Assembly: GCF_000760735.1 (NCBI RefSeq)
Contig: NZ_JMEX01000008.1
Coordinates: 133,319-197,318 of the forward strand
DNA: 64,000 nt
Reading direction: 5' to 3'
DNA from: Rhodococcoides fascians A44A
GTDB taxonomy: Bacteria; Actinomycetota; Actinomycetes; Mycobacteriales; Mycobacteriaceae
Shown: in pieces, positions 8,198-17,075 of the stretch
How positions within the stretch are numbered: the stretch's first letter is position 1
Layout of the letters: each line of letters starts with the position of its first letter
Translations under genes and position numbers: made by a program
The notes under the pieces: generated by a model
What the model saw: the letters and a program-made list of their open reading frames with translations, nothing else
The model's database searches: none
Told to the model about the DNA's origin: nothing

Positions 8198-9367
8198 CTA
8201 CAGCGTCAGGTTGTCACCCGAGGCCTGGTCGAACACCGAGATCTTGCCCGGATCGAACCACAGCTCGACGTCGCCGCCCTCGCGGGCCGCCGACTCCGCG
8301 GCCAGACGGGCGACGATCTGAGCACCTCCGGTGTCCCCGAGACCGGCGTCCGCAGCCAGTTCCTGCAACTCCGCGGACTGCACCTTGCTGCCCTTGGACT
8401 CGAAGTACACGTACTTGTCGCTGCCCATCGACTCCAGAACATCCACCCTCGCGGTGAACGTCGCACCGTTCAACTTCTGATAGGAATCGATCAACGCCGC
8501 GTCCTCGAAGTGCTCCGGACGGATACCGACGACGACGTCCTTGCCCGGGTTCTTCTGCGCGATCGCCTGACGACGCTCGTGCGGCAGTTCGAAGGTGCCG
8601 AGGTCCGTCTGCACCCCGTCCGACGTGAGCTGGCCCGGAACGAAGTTCATCGACGGCGATCCGATGAACCCGCCCACGAACAGGTTGCGCGGCTTGTCGT
8701 ACAGCTCCTGGGGCGATCCGATCTGCTGCACGAGCCCACCCCGCAGTACGACGACCCGGTCCCCGAGCGTCATGGCCTCGGTCTGATCGTGCGTGACGTA
8801 CACCGTCGTCGTGCCGAGACGTTTCTGCAACCGCGAGATCTCCGCACGCGTCTGCACGCGCAGCTTGGCGTCGAGGTTGGACAGCGGCTCGTCCATCAGG
8901 AACGCCTTGGGTGTACGAACGATGGCCCGGCCCATCGCGACTCGCTGACGCTGACCACCCGACAGATTCGACGGCTTGCGGTCCAGGTGCTGACTCAGGT
9001 CCAGGATCTTCGCTGCTTCCTCGACCTTGGTGTTGATCTCGTCCTTGCTGAGCTTCGCGAGCGTCAGCGGAAACGCGATGTTCTGACGCACCGTCATGTG
9101 CGGGTACAGCGCGTAGGACTGGAACACCATCGCGATGTCGCGGTCCTTCGGTGCCCGCTCGTTGACGCGTTCGCCTGCGATGCGCAGCTCACCCGAGGAG
9201 ATGTCCTCCAGACCGGCGATCATGTTGAGCGTCGTCGACTTTCCGCAGCCCGACGGACCGACGAGAATGATGAATTCGCCGTCGGCGATGGTGATGTCGA
9301 CGTCGCTGACCGCAGCCGCGCCGTCCGGGTAGAGCTTGGTGACTTTGTCGAGAACGATTTCGGCCAT
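8198..9367 (-). CDS. sugC: ABC transporter ATPase, trehalose/sugar importer (SugC/MsmK type)
   Basis: A 389-residue ATPase of the CUT1 carbohydrate importer class. Walker A GPSGCGKST is at 37-45, signature LSGGQ at 135-139 followed by RQRVAMGRA, then Walker B ending in MDEP; a C-terminal OB/TOBE regulatory region follows. It energises sugA/sugB. As last gene of lpqY-sugA-sugB-sugC, next to a corA as in M. tuberculosis, it most likely belongs to the trehalose recycling importer. The start at 9367 lies 5 nt after the sugB stop. CUT1 ATPases can serve several permeases, so the specificity is inferred from context. Confidence 0.92.
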   Translation of the reverse strand: MAEIVLDKVTKLYPDGAAAVSDVDITIADGEFIILVGPSGCGKSTTLNMIAGLEDISSGELRIAGERVNERAPKDRDIAMVFQSYALYPHMTVRQNIAFPLTLAKLSKDEINTKVEEAAKILDLSQHLDRKPSNLSGGQRQRVAMGRAIVRTPKAFLMDEPLSNLDAKLRVQTRAEISRLQKRLGTTTVYVTHDQTEAMTLGDRVVVLRGGLVQQIGSPQELYDKPRNLFVGGFIGSPSMNFVPGQLTSDGVQTDLGTFELPHERRQAIAQKNPGKDVVVGIRPEHFEDAALIDSYQKLNGATFTARVDVLESMGSDKYVYFESKGSKVQSAELQELAADAGLGDTGGAQIVARLAAESAAREGGDVELWFDPGKISVFDQASGDNLTL

Positions 9368-9372
9368 GACGG

Positions 9373-10206
9373 TTATCCCTTCACTGCGCCGGACGTCAAG
9401 CCCGCCACGATACGTCGTTGGAAGAAGAGCACGAAGATGATGATCGGAATGGTGATGACCACGGCAGCCGCGGCGATGGACCCTGTCGGCTCCTCGAACT
9501 GAGAGCTACCGGTGAACTGCGAGATCGCGGCCGGAACGGTGATGGATCGCTCCGTCGCGGTCAGCGAGATCGCCAGCAGTAGGTCGTTCCAGGCGAAGAT
9601 GAACACCAGGATCGCGGCCGTGACGATGCCGGGTGCCGCCAGTGGTGCGATCACCTTGCGGAATGCCTGTGCCGGTGTCGCGCCGTCCATCTTGGCGGCC
9701 TTCTCCAACTCCCAGGGGATTTCCCGGAAGAACGCCGACAGCGTGTAGATCGCGAGCGGCAACGCGAACGTGATGTACGGAATGATCAGGCCCGGCCACG
9801 TGTCGAACAGGCCGATGGCGCGTTCGATGTCGAACAACGGTGTCACGAGCGAGATCTGCGGGAACATCGCGATGAGCAGAGCCGCACCGACGAGCGCCTT
9901 CTTGCCCGGAAAGTCGAGGCGAGCGACGGCGTAGGCAGCCATGGTTCCGATCACGACGGCGATGACCGTGGTGATCAGTCCGATTCCGATCGAGTTGATC
10001 AGTGCCGAGGTGAACTGGTTGGTCTGGAAGATGCCCTTGTAGTTGTCCAGGGTGAACGAGCTCGGAATGAACTTGCCGTCGGCGATGGTGGCCGTCGATT
10101 TGAACGACAAGCTGATGATCCATGCCAGTGGGATGAGCGCGTACAGCAGCACGAGCGCATTGATGACGGTCCAACCGACCTTCTTGCGAGGCGTCACGGT
10201 CGTCAT
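9373..10206 (-). CDS. sugB: Sugar ABC transporter permease (SugB type)
   Basis: A 277-residue inner-membrane permease with six predicted helices. The cytoplasmic EAA loop that docks the ATPase reads [21 protein letters not shown] near residues 187-207. The ATG at 10204-10206 shares one base with the sugA stop (TAATG), giving tight coupling. With sugA it forms the heterodimeric channel of the lpqY-sugABC importer, assigned to trehalose by gene order rather than by sequence specificity. Confidence 0.92.
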   Translation of the reverse strand: MTTVTPRKKVGWTVINALVLLYALIPLAWIISLSFKSTATIADGKFIPSSFTLDNYKGIFQTNQFTSALINSIGIGLITTVIAVVIGTMAAYAVARLDFPGKKALVGAALLIAMFPQISLVTPLFDIERAIGLFDTWPGLIIPYITFALPLAIYTLSAFFREIPWELEKAAKMDGATPAQAFRKVIAPLAAPGIVTAAILVFIFAWNDLLLAISLTATERSITVPAAISQFTGSSQFEEPTGSIAAAAVVITIPIIIFVLFFQRRIVAGLTSGAVKG

Positions 10207-11129
10207 TACTTACGGCCTCCGTCGTCCGAGCCCGGCGCCGACGCACCGAACAATTTGATGAACACGAACGCGATGATGGCGACGCAGAAGAAGATCAGAA
10301 CGCTGATCGCCGAGCCGAGTCCGAGGTTGAACGCTCCGAACAGGTTGTCGTAGCCGAGAATCGACACCGATCCCGTGCCGTTGCTGCCTTTGGTGAGCAC
10401 GTAGATGTTGTCGAAGATGCGGAATGCGTCGAGTGTGCGGAACAGCAGCGCAACGAGGATCGCCGGTTTCATCAGCGGGATTGTGATGCGCACCAACCGT
10501 GTCCACGCTCCCGCGCCGTCCACCTGCGCGGCCTTGAGCAGATCGTCCGGGACGAGTGCGAGACCGGCCAGCAGAAGCAGGGCCATGAACGGCGTCGTCT
10601 TCCACACCTCGGCGAGCACGACGATGGCGAGCGACGGAATCTGCTCGGTCAGTGGGGCACTGCCGTCGGGCAGCAGGTTGGCGAGGTAGCCGGTGCCCGG
10701 CGTCCACGCGTAGTACCAGCTGTAGGCGGCGGCGACGGTGACGATGCCGTACGGGATCAACACGACCGTGCGCACCAGTCCGCGGCCGAAGATCGTGCGG
10801 TGCATGATGAGCGCTACCGCGAGGCCGAGTACGAATTCGATGATCACCGAGATGATGGTGATCGCGGTGGTGACACCGAACGCCGTCCACCAGTATCCGT
10901 CGGTGAGAACGGTGACGTAGTTGGAGATTCCGACGAACTCACGATCGTCGGGGAACGCGAGGTTGTACTTCTGCAGGCTGAGCCAGAAGGCGTAGATGAT
11001 CGGGTATCCGGTCACCGCGATCATCATGATCGCGGCGGGAGCGATCAACGTCAGACCGAGCCGACGTTCGGCCTTCTTGCCGTCGGAGACCTTCTTCAGG
11101 ATCTCCTGTTTGTCCAACGTCTCGCTCAT
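10206..11129 (-). CDS. sugA: Sugar ABC transporter permease (SugA type)
   Basis: A 307-residue permease with about six membrane helices after a charged N-terminus ([15 protein letters not shown]). The EAA loop reads [24 protein letters not shown] at 11129 was chosen because it overlaps the lpqY stop by 4 nt (ATGA) and begins just before the first helix; a longer frame to 11312 only reads antisense-like Arg-rich sequence within lpqY. Partner of sugB. Confidence 0.92.
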   Translation of the reverse strand: MSETLDKQEILKKVSDGKKAERRLGLTLIAPAAIMMIAVTGYPIIYAFWLSLQKYNLAFPDDREFVGISNYVTVLTDGYWWTAFGVTTAITIISVIIEFVLGLAVALIMHRTIFGRGLVRTVVLIPYGIVTVAAAYSWYYAWTPGTGYLANLLPDGSAPLTEQIPSLAIVVLAEVWKTTPFMALLLLAGLALVPDDLLKAAQVDGAGAWTRLVRITIPLMKPAILVALLFRTLDAFRIFDNIYVLTKGSNGTGSVSILGYDNLFGAFNLGLGSAISVLIFFCVAIIAFVFIKLFGASAPGSDDGGRK

Positions 11130-12511
11130 GGAATCAGCCCTTCCGAATTGACAGCCTTGGAGACCAGGTCGGCGAGCTTGTCCACGTCCGCAACGGGATC
11201 GATGTTCTGAGGTGGATTGAGCGCGTCGGCAAGCAGGATCGAAATGCTCTGGTAGGCAGGTGAGACGGGTCGGACCGCGGCGTTCTCGATGGAGTCGAGT
11301 ACGCCTTCCCACGCCGGGTAGACGGCCTGGAATTCAGGGTCCTGATACAGCTGTGCCAGCACCGGCGGAACTCCGCCGTTGACGGCGTTGTTGCGCTGGT
11401 TGTCCTCGTTGGTCAGACACTCGACGGCTTCCCACGCGAGGTCCTCGTGCTGAGTGGTCTTGGCGACGCCGATGTTGAAGCCACCGATGGTCACCTTGGC
11501 CGGAGTATCCGGGATCACCGCCGGGTACGGCGCGCTGCGGAACACCTCGGCGACCTTGGCATCCTGTTGGTCCGCAGGGACGTTCGTCAGATCGAGGAAC
11601 GGTACTGCCCCGGCTGCCGCGTTCTCCTTGATGCCCGGGAGCACGAACGGGTAGTTGACCTGGAATGCCGAGTTGCCGGCCTCCATACCGAGACGGGCGG
11701 TGGCCTCGTCGGTCTGCGAGATCGACGGGTCGTGGCCGTCGGCCGTGGCGACGCGCTTCATGATCTCGAGTGTCTTCTCGGTCGCCGCACGATGCTCGGG
11801 AGTGTCGTTCAGGGTCACCGTCGTACCGTCGTCGGCGACGACCTGACCGCCTGCGCTGACGAGGAGGCTGTTGAACCACACCATCAGGCCCTCGTACTGC
11901 TTGGCCTGGACGCCGATGTACGCGGGTTTGCCTTCGGCCGCGTTCGATTCGGCTTCGTCGATCATCTGGTCCCACGTCTGCGGCGGCTGACCACCCGGCA
12001 CCTGATCGGGTCGGTACCACAGCAGCTGCGTGTTGGAGTTCAGTGGAACCGCGTACAGCTGGTCCTGCCACTGCGCCGTTTCGAGCGGGCCTTCCAGGGT
12101 GGCGCCGCCTTCGAGCTTGGCGGCGAGATCATCCGGGACCGGAAGTGCCCAGCCGGCCTCGGCGAACTCGGCGGTCCACACCACGTCGAGGGTCATCAGG
12201 TCCAACGAATTGTCGTTGCCCGCCAGACGTCGGGCCAACTGCAGTCGCTGATCGTTCGCGCTCTTGGGGAGAGTTCGCTGTTCCACTCGATAGCGTCCGT
12301 TCGACGCGGCCGAACACGCCTCCGCAGCGGCGGCGTACTGCTCGGCGCCGTCCGCTGCGGTGTAGAAACTCAGTACAGGTGTGCTGCTGTCGGAGGATCC
12401 GCAGGCTGCGAGCAACGGGCTGGCGACCAACGCAGCGGCCGCCAACACCCCTATTCTGGTTGCGTGTGCAGGCCTCGCACTCCGAGGCCTTTGACTACGT
12501 TGTCTCGGCAC
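11126..12511 (-). CDS. lpqY: Sugar-binding lipoprotein of the importer (LpqY type)
   Basis: A 461-residue extracellular solute-binding lipoprotein. An N-terminal basic region and hydrophobic stretch end in lipobox LLAAC with Cys37 for lipid attachment. The rest has the family-1 solute-binding fold (TWDQMIDEA, AYIGVQAKQYEGLMVWFNSLL). In mycobacteria LpqY captures trehalose released during mycolate transfer; that role is inferred from the operon. GTG at 12511 has GGAGG about 7 nt upstream. First gene of lpqY-sugABC. Confidence 0.9.
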   Translation of the reverse strand: MPRQRSQRPRSARPAHATRIGVLAAAALVASPLLAACGSSDSSTPVLSFYTAADGAEQYAAAAEACSAASNGRYRVEQRTLPKSANDQRLQLARRLAGNDNSLDLMTLDVVWTAEFAEAGWALPVPDDLAAKLEGGATLEGPLETAQWQDQLYAVPLNSNTQLLWYRPDQVPGGQPPQTWDQMIDEAESNAAEGKPAYIGVQAKQYEGLMVWFNSLLVSAGGQVVADDGTTVTLNDTPEHRAATEKTLEIMKRVATADGHDPSISQTDEATARLGMEAGNSAFQVNYPFVLPGIKENAAAGAVPFLDLTNVPADQQDAKVAEVFRSAPYPAVIPDTPAKVTIGGFNIGVAKTTQHEDLAWEAVECLTNEDNQRNNAVNGGVPPVLAQLYQDPEFQAVYPAWEGVLDSIENAAVRPVSPAYQSISILLADALNPPQNIDPVADVDKLADLVSKAVNSEGLIP

Positions 12512-12647
12512 TTTCCGCCTCCGTATTTTCGATTACGTATACAGAACTTCCTTATTGACTGTCCTGTACGTAAAGAAACGTAACCGAACGAAGGCCGGCG
12601 ATAGGGATATTGGAACTATTCCGTAACCTGCCGTCTCGACGAACGTG
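12512..12647 (-). promoter_or_regulatory. Upstream region of lpqY-sugABC with ACGTAA direct repeats
   Basis: An AT-rich island of 136 nt. ACGTAA occurs at 12568-12573 and 12578-12583, exactly 10 bp (one helical turn) apart, and TTACGTAT follows at 12533-12540. GGAGG lies close to the GTG start. This looks like an operator cluster for a regulator of sugar uptake; which protein binds is unknown. Confidence 0.45.
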
Positions 12648-13139
12648 TCAGAGCGCGAGACGCGCGAGCAGATCGCGTGCTTTCTCCGCACTCTTGGGCT
12701 CGCACAACACGTCGTACCGACCGGCGACCAACTGCATGCTCGACGCGAAATCTCGCTGGCCCTTGGTGGCCGCGTACGGAATGGCCGCGGAGATCAATCC
12801 GAAGATGACGCCGCCGACGATGCCGATGATCAACGCCCCGAGAATGTTGCCGTTGGTGAAGATACCAAGCACCAGGCCGAGGAACAGTCCGAGCCAGGCG
12901 CCCGAGACGACGCCTCCGCCAATGACTTTCGGCCACGTCAACCGACCGAGAACACGCTCGACCTGCATGAGGTCGACGCCGACGATGGTGACGTCCTGAA
13001 CCGAGAACTCCTGGTCGGAGAGGTAGTCGACGGCCTTCTGCGCTTCGGCGTACGTCGGGTAGGAACCGATCGGCCACCCGGACGGCGGAGTCGGAAGACC
13101 CTGACCTGGGCGGCCGGGCTGCGAAAGTGGATTCGTCAT
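12648..13139 (-). CDS. General-stress-type membrane protein (Rv1234-like)
   Basis: A 163-residue protein. A Pro/Gly-rich N-terminus leads into a small alpha/beta domain like general stress protein 17M (YPTYAEAQKAVDYLSDQEFSV, residues 28-48), then two adjacent Gly-rich membrane helices at about 72-118, and a C-terminal soluble piece. An equivalent gene sits next to lpqY in M. tuberculosis. Its ATG overlaps the CoA-ester lyase stop (ATGA), so the two are co-translated. Function unknown. Confidence 0.75.
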   Translation of the reverse strand: MTNPLSQPGRPGQGLPTPPSGWPIGSYPTYAEAQKAVDYLSDQEFSVQDVTIVGVDLMQVERVLGRLTWPKVIGGGVVSGAWLGLFLGLVLGIFTNGNILGALIIGIVGGVIFGLISAAIPYAATKGQRDFASSMQLVAGRYDVLCEPKSAEKARDLLARLAL

Positions 13140-14176
13140 TGCTCTATTGTGCCCGAATCTGCACTTTGTGTTACTTCACTACGCAGCATTCCTGCCGCGC
13201 GCCCTTTCGCACTGACCACCAGGGCCATCTTTCTCGACGCCTCGTCGATCATCTCGTCTCCGAGCATCACCGCACCGCGGCCACCACCGGCCTCGGAGGT
13301 ATGAAATTCGTACGCCTCGAGAATGTTCTCGGCTTTGTCGAAATCGGCCTGCCGGGGCGAGAAGATTTCGTTGGCGGCATCGATCTGGGTGGGATGCAGT
13401 ACCCACTTGCCGTCGAAGCCGAGACCGGCCGTGCGGCCCGCGGCGCGGCGGAACGCGTCTAGATCTCGGATCTGGAGGTACGGACCATCGATCGCCTGCA
13501 GTCCGTGGGTCCGCGCGGCGAGCAGAATGGTCATCAGGATGTGGTGGTAGGCGTCACCGGTGTCGTACCCCTCCGGCTGTTCGCCGACGACGAGGGTGCG
13601 CATGTTCACGCTGGCCATCAGATCCGCGGGACCGAACACGAGAGTCTGCACACGGGGACTGGCCGTGGCGATCTCGTCGATGTTGCGCAGGCTGCGAGCA
13701 CTTTCGATCTGCGGTTCGATTCCAATGGCGCCGACCTCGAGTCCGCTCGTCTTCTCGACCTGGGTCAGAAGCAGATCCAGTGCTTCGACGTGCGCTGCGG
13801 TCTCGACCTTCGGAAGCAGGATCGCATCCAACCGAGAACCTGCACCGGAGACGACGTCGATGACGTCGCCGTAGGTCCAGGGCGTCGTCCAGTCGTTGAC
13901 GCGGACGACCTTCAGTTGGTCTCCCCATCCGTCGGACCGGAGCGCTTCGACGATGCGTCCGCGCGCCTCCACCTTGGCGATCGGGGCGACTGCGTCCTCG
14001 AGATCGAGGAAGATCGCGTCGGCCTTCAGTCCTTTGGCCTTTTCGATCATCTTCGCGGAACTGCCGGGAACCGCGAGTACGGATCGGCGGGGACGGTCTT
14101 GCTTCACCGAGCTCATTCGAGCCTCATCGCTCCCTGCTTGTTCACCGGCTGTCGATTCTCCGGTTCGTACTGTCAC
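13136..14176 (-). CDS. HpcH/HpaI aldolase, citrate-lyase beta-like CoA-ester lyase
   Basis: A 346-residue enzyme of the HpcH/CitE family, which cleaves or forms malyl-CoA or similar acyl-CoA esters with Mg2+. Seen motifs: RSVLAVPGSS, FLDLEDAV (metal-binding acidic residues), AIGIEPQIES, LVFGPADL and KWVLHPTQI. Two starts are plausible: GTG at 14176 (GGAAAGG upstream) and ATG at 14116 (GAGG upstream, starting MSSVKQDRPRRS). The first 20 residues of the longer form are not family-like, so the shorter may be real. It is transcribed with the stress-type membrane protein. Substrate unresolved. Confidence 0.82.
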   Translation of the reverse strand: MTVRTGESTAGEQAGSDEARMSSVKQDRPRRSVLAVPGSSAKMIEKAKGLKADAIFLDLEDAVAPIAKVEARGRIVEALRSDGWGDQLKVVRVNDWTTPWTYGDVIDVVSGAGSRLDAILLPKVETAAHVEALDLLLTQVEKTSGLEVGAIGIEPQIESARSLRNIDEIATASPRVQTLVFGPADLMASVNMRTLVVGEQPEGYDTGDAYHHILMTILLAARTHGLQAIDGPYLQIRDLDAFRRAAGRTAGLGFDGKWVLHPTQIDAANEIFSPRQADFDKAENILEAYEFHTSEAGGGRGAVMLGDEMIDEASRKMALVVSAKGRAAGMLRSEVTQSADSGTIEQ

Positions 14177-14193
14177 GCTCTAACCTTTCCATC

Positions 14194-15468
14194 ATGGCAG
14201 CACTGAGCAAGCTATTCGCAGCCAGGCTCGCGGGTCTGGTCGTGCTCGGCCCCGACGGCGAATCGATCGGCCGCGTCCGCGATCTCGTCATCACCATGCG
14301 CGTCGGCCGCGCCCAACCCCGAGTACTCGGCCTGGTCGTCGAACTCGCGACGCGCCGAAGAATTTTCGTGCCGATGCTGCGCGTCACCAGCATCGAACCC
14401 AACTCCGTTCAGCTCAACACCGGCAACGTGAGTCTGCGCAGATTCTCGCAGCGAGCCAACGAAATCCTCGTGTTCGCGCAGATTCTCGACTCCAAGGTTC
14501 GCGTCGACGACCCGGAACTCGAAGAGCTGCACGACGCCGATTCCATCGTCGTCGACCTCGGCATCGAACTGACTCGAACCCGTGACTGGCTGGTCGCTCG
14601 GGTCGCGGTCCGGCGCAGCCGCGGCAGGCTCGCGCGCCGAGGTGCAATCCATGTCGTGGACTGGCAACACGTCCAGGGCCTGACCCAGAACGAGCTGTCC
14701 CTCCCCGGCCAAGGCGTCGCGCAGCTGTTGATGCAGTTCGAGGATCTCCGGGCTGCCGACGTGGCCAACGCGATGCGTGAGCTGCCGGTGAAACGACGGA
14801 TGGAGGTGGCACACGCCCTCGACGACGAGCGGCTCGCCGACGTCGTGCAGGAACTTCCCGACGACGATCAGGTCGAACTGATGCACTACCTCGGTGTCGA
14901 ACGCGGCGCCGACGTGCTCGAGGCGATGGACCCCGACGACGCAGCCGACCTTCTGGGTGAACTGCCCGAGCCCGAGGCGGAGTCGCTGCTCCGTCTGATG
15001 GACCCGGAGGACTCCGCTCCTGTCCGGCGCCTTCTCGAACACTCACCGGACACTGCCGGTGGTCTGATGACCACCGAACCGGTGGTGTTGAACGCATCGA
15101 CGACGGTGGCCGAGGCTCTCGCCCGGGTACGTAACCCGGATCTGACGCCCGCGCTGTCCTCGCTGGTGTTCGTGGTTCGCCCGCCGACGGCAACTCCGAC
15201 GGGCGCGTACCTCGGGTGTGTTCACCTGCAGCAACTGCTCCGCGAGCCGCCGGCGAGCCTGGTCGGCGGCGTGATCGACAAGGCGCTGCCCAAGTTGTCG
15301 CCGGATGACAGCCTGACGGCCGTCACCCGATATTTCGCGACGTACAACTTGGTGTGCGGGCCGGTGGTGGACGACGAAGATCACCTGGTCGGAGCAGTGA
15401 CAGTGGACGACGTTCTCGACCATCTTCTTCCCGAGGACTGGCGTGATCAGGAGGTGGCAGGACAGTGA
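14194..15468 (+). CDS. MgtE N-domain plus CBS-domain protein without transport domain (Rv1232c-like)
   Basis: A 424-residue soluble protein. A PRC-barrel-like N-terminus (about 15-75) is followed by the acidic helical superhelical domain of MgtE Mg2+ channels (about 170-290, with repeated DAADLLGELPEPEAESLL-type helices) and a CBS pair ending near 420. The membrane channel domain of MgtE is absent. It is followed with a 4-nt overlap by a DUF1003 membrane protein, so the pair may form a split Mg2+-responsive system. Start ATG 14194, divergent from the lyase. Confidence 0.82.
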   Translation: MAALSKLFAARLAGLVVLGPDGESIGRVRDLVITMRVGRAQPRVLGLVVELATRRRIFVPMLRVTSIEPNSVQLNTGNVSLRRFSQRANEILVFAQILDSKVRVDDPELEELHDADSIVVDLGIELTRTRDWLVARVAVRRSRGRLARRGAIHVVDWQHVQGLTQNELSLPGQGVAQLLMQFEDLRAADVANAMRELPVKRRMEVAHALDDERLADVVQELPDDDQVELMHYLGVERGADVLEAMDPDDAADLLGELPEPEAESLLRLMDPEDSAPVRRLLEHSPDTAGGLMTTEPVVLNASTTVAEALARVRNPDLTPALSSLVFVVRPPTATPTGAYLGCVHLQQLLREPPASLVGGVIDKALPKLSPDDSLTAVTRYFATYNLVCGPVVDDEDHLVGAVTVDDVLDHLLPEDWRDQEVAGQ

Positions 15469-16034
15469 AGGAAACCGCTCGGCAGCGCATGGACACACCG
15501 CAGGGCTCGCGGCTGTTCAACTGGCATCTCGACGTCGACCTCGGCAGCTCGGGAGAGCGCGCCGCCCGCTTCCTCGGCACCGGACGGTACCTGGCGATTC
15601 AGACGATCATCGTCATCGTCTGGATCTTTCTGAACGTCGCCGTCGTCGCACTTCAGTGGGACCCGTATCCGTTCATTCTGTTGAACCTCGCGTTCTCGAC
15701 GCAGGCTGCGTACGCGGCTCCGCTGATCCTTCTCGCGCAGAACCGTCAGGACGATCGCGACCGGGTTTCGCTGGAAGAAGATCGTGCCCGGGCACAGCAG
15801 ACGAAGGCGGACACCGAGTTTCTTGCCCGCGAGCTGGCGTCGCTGCGTATCGCCGTCGGTGAGGTCGCGACTCGTGATTACCTGCGGCGTGAACTCGACG
15901 AGATCCGCGAGTTGCTGGAACAGATGGGCGGCGAGCCGTCCACGGCGCCGAAGAAGTCACGGAAGAAGCAAAGCCCACGCAAGCGTGAGGACGGTCCGGC
16001 GCCGGAGAACGACGCCCCGTTCGACGTGGACTAG
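15465..16034 (+). CDS. DUF1003 membrane protein
   Basis: A 189-residue protein with two adjacent membrane helices (about 45-65 and 70-90) joined by WDPYPF, the DUF1003 signature area, then an acidic coiled-coil-like region with RQDDRDRVSLEEDRARAQQ and a basic/acidic tail. GTG at 15465 overlaps the stop of the MgtE-N/CBS protein (GTGA), arguing that the two act together in the membrane. Function of DUF1003 is unknown; a link to Mg2+ is inference from the neighbour. Confidence 0.8.
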   Translation: MKETARQRMDTPQGSRLFNWHLDVDLGSSGERAARFLGTGRYLAIQTIIVIVWIFLNVAVVALQWDPYPFILLNLAFSTQAAYAAPLILLAQNRQDDRDRVSLEEDRARAQQTKADTEFLARELASLRIAVGEVATRDYLRRELDEIRELLEQMGGEPSTAPKKSRKKQSPRKREDGPAPENDAPFDVD

Positions 16035-16130
16035 TTCCGCCCGGGCCGCTTGATAACGGCCGTGTAACGGAACGATCTCGAATCAGGTACCCTCGACTCC
16101 GGTTCGCAAACGATCAGGAGGTACCGACGC
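16035..16130 (+). promoter_or_regulatory. Promoter region of lytic transglycosylase with TAACGG direct repeat
   Basis: TAACGG occurs at 16054-16059 and 16065-16070, an 11-bp period, resembling the direct repeats reported for the MtrA cell-wall regulator in related genera. AGGAGGT lies 8 nt before GTG 16131. Binding is inferred only. Confidence 0.35.
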
Positions 16131-16997
16131 GTGGGACGTCACAGAAAAGCATCGAATTCCAACGTACGCCGGAATTCGGTGATTGCTCTGACGGGTCTCG
16201 TCCCCGCAGGACTCATCACCGCCGCCACCAGCGCAGGCGCGGCCGAGTACATCCCCTTCATGACGACCACCTCCACGGCGCAGGAAGCCGAGCCCGTCGT
16301 GGAAACACCCGCCCCCATCGCGGATGACACCGAGGCACAGCCCGTCGCCGCAGCCGAGGCACCCGTCCCGCAGGCAGCACCCGTCCCGGCGCCCGCGCCG
16401 GAGATCCCGCCGACTCCCGAGCTGCCGACGAGCCTCGCCGCCAGCCCCATCGCAATCCCGACGGTCAACGTCTCCGCCTACAAGAACGCCGAGCGGATTC
16501 TCGCCGAAACCCAGCCCGGCTGCGGAATCAGCTGGACCATCATCGCCGGCATCGGCCGCGTCGAATCCACCCACGCCAATAACGGCAAAGCCGACGACCT
16601 CGGCCAGCTGCTCGAGCCCATCCTCGGCCCCCGCCTCGACGGATCACTCGCCGGCAACAACGTCATCGCCGACACCGACGGCGGCGCACTCGACGGCGAC
16701 CCCAACTTCGACCGCGCAGTCGGACCGATGCAGTTCCTCCCCGAAACATGGAACCGCTACAAAGCCGACGGCAACGGCGACGGCATCTCCGACCCACAGA
16801 ACCTCTACGACGCAGCCCTCGCCACCGGCGACTACCTGTGCGACGGCGGCCTGAACCTCCGCGACCTCGGACAGACCACCAAAGCCATCCTGCGCTACAA
16901 CAACTCCATGGCCTACGTCGCCAACGTCCTCGCCTGGTCCACCGGCTACGCCACCGGCATCGTCCCCACCTCCGACCAGCTCCCGCGCATCCACTAA
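16131..16997 (+). CDS. Secreted lytic murein transglycosylase (SLT-type)
   Basis: A 288-residue exported muramidase-like enzyme. The signal segment lies at about residues 1-38 with cleavage near SAGA-AE; a Pro/Ala/Glu-rich linker (40-110) spans the wall; the catalytic domain starts near residue 125 (GCGISWTIIAGIGRVESTH, with the catalytic Glu in GRVESTH) and contains RAVGPMQFLPETW and the C-terminal AILRYNNSMAYV. It cleaves peptidoglycan glycan strands. GTG 16131 is supported by a strong AGGAGGT. Two copies of the 3'-end repeat follow directly after the TAA stop. Confidence 0.88.
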   Translation: MGRHRKASNSNVRRNSVIALTGLVPAGLITAATSAGAAEYIPFMTTTSTAQEAEPVVETPAPIADDTEAQPVAAAEAPVPQAAPVPAPAPEIPPTPELPTSLAASPIAIPTVNVSAYKNAERILAETQPGCGISWTIIAGIGRVESTHANNGKADDLGQLLEPILGPRLDGSLAGNNVIADTDGGALDGDPNFDRAVGPMQFLPETWNRYKADGNGDGISDPQNLYDAALATGDYLCDGGLNLRDLGQTTKAILRYNNSMAYVANVLAWSTGYATGIVPTSDQLPRIH

Positions 16998-17059
16998 GGG
17001 TCATTCCGCAGGCTCCACTCCCGCCTCCCCCGGGTCATTCCGCAGGCTCCACTCCCGCC
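16998..17059. repeat. 3'-end repeat family, two 28-bp copies
   Basis: Identical copies at 16998-17025 and 17032-17059, separated by 6 nt, contain GGGTCATTCCGCAGGCTCC followed by ACTCCCGCC. They begin at the first base after the transglycosylase stop codon. The core TCCGCAGGCTCC-R-CTC is shared with the repeats at 922, 24323 and 32715. Confidence 0.9.
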
Positions 17060-17075
17060 CCACTAGCATGAGCTC

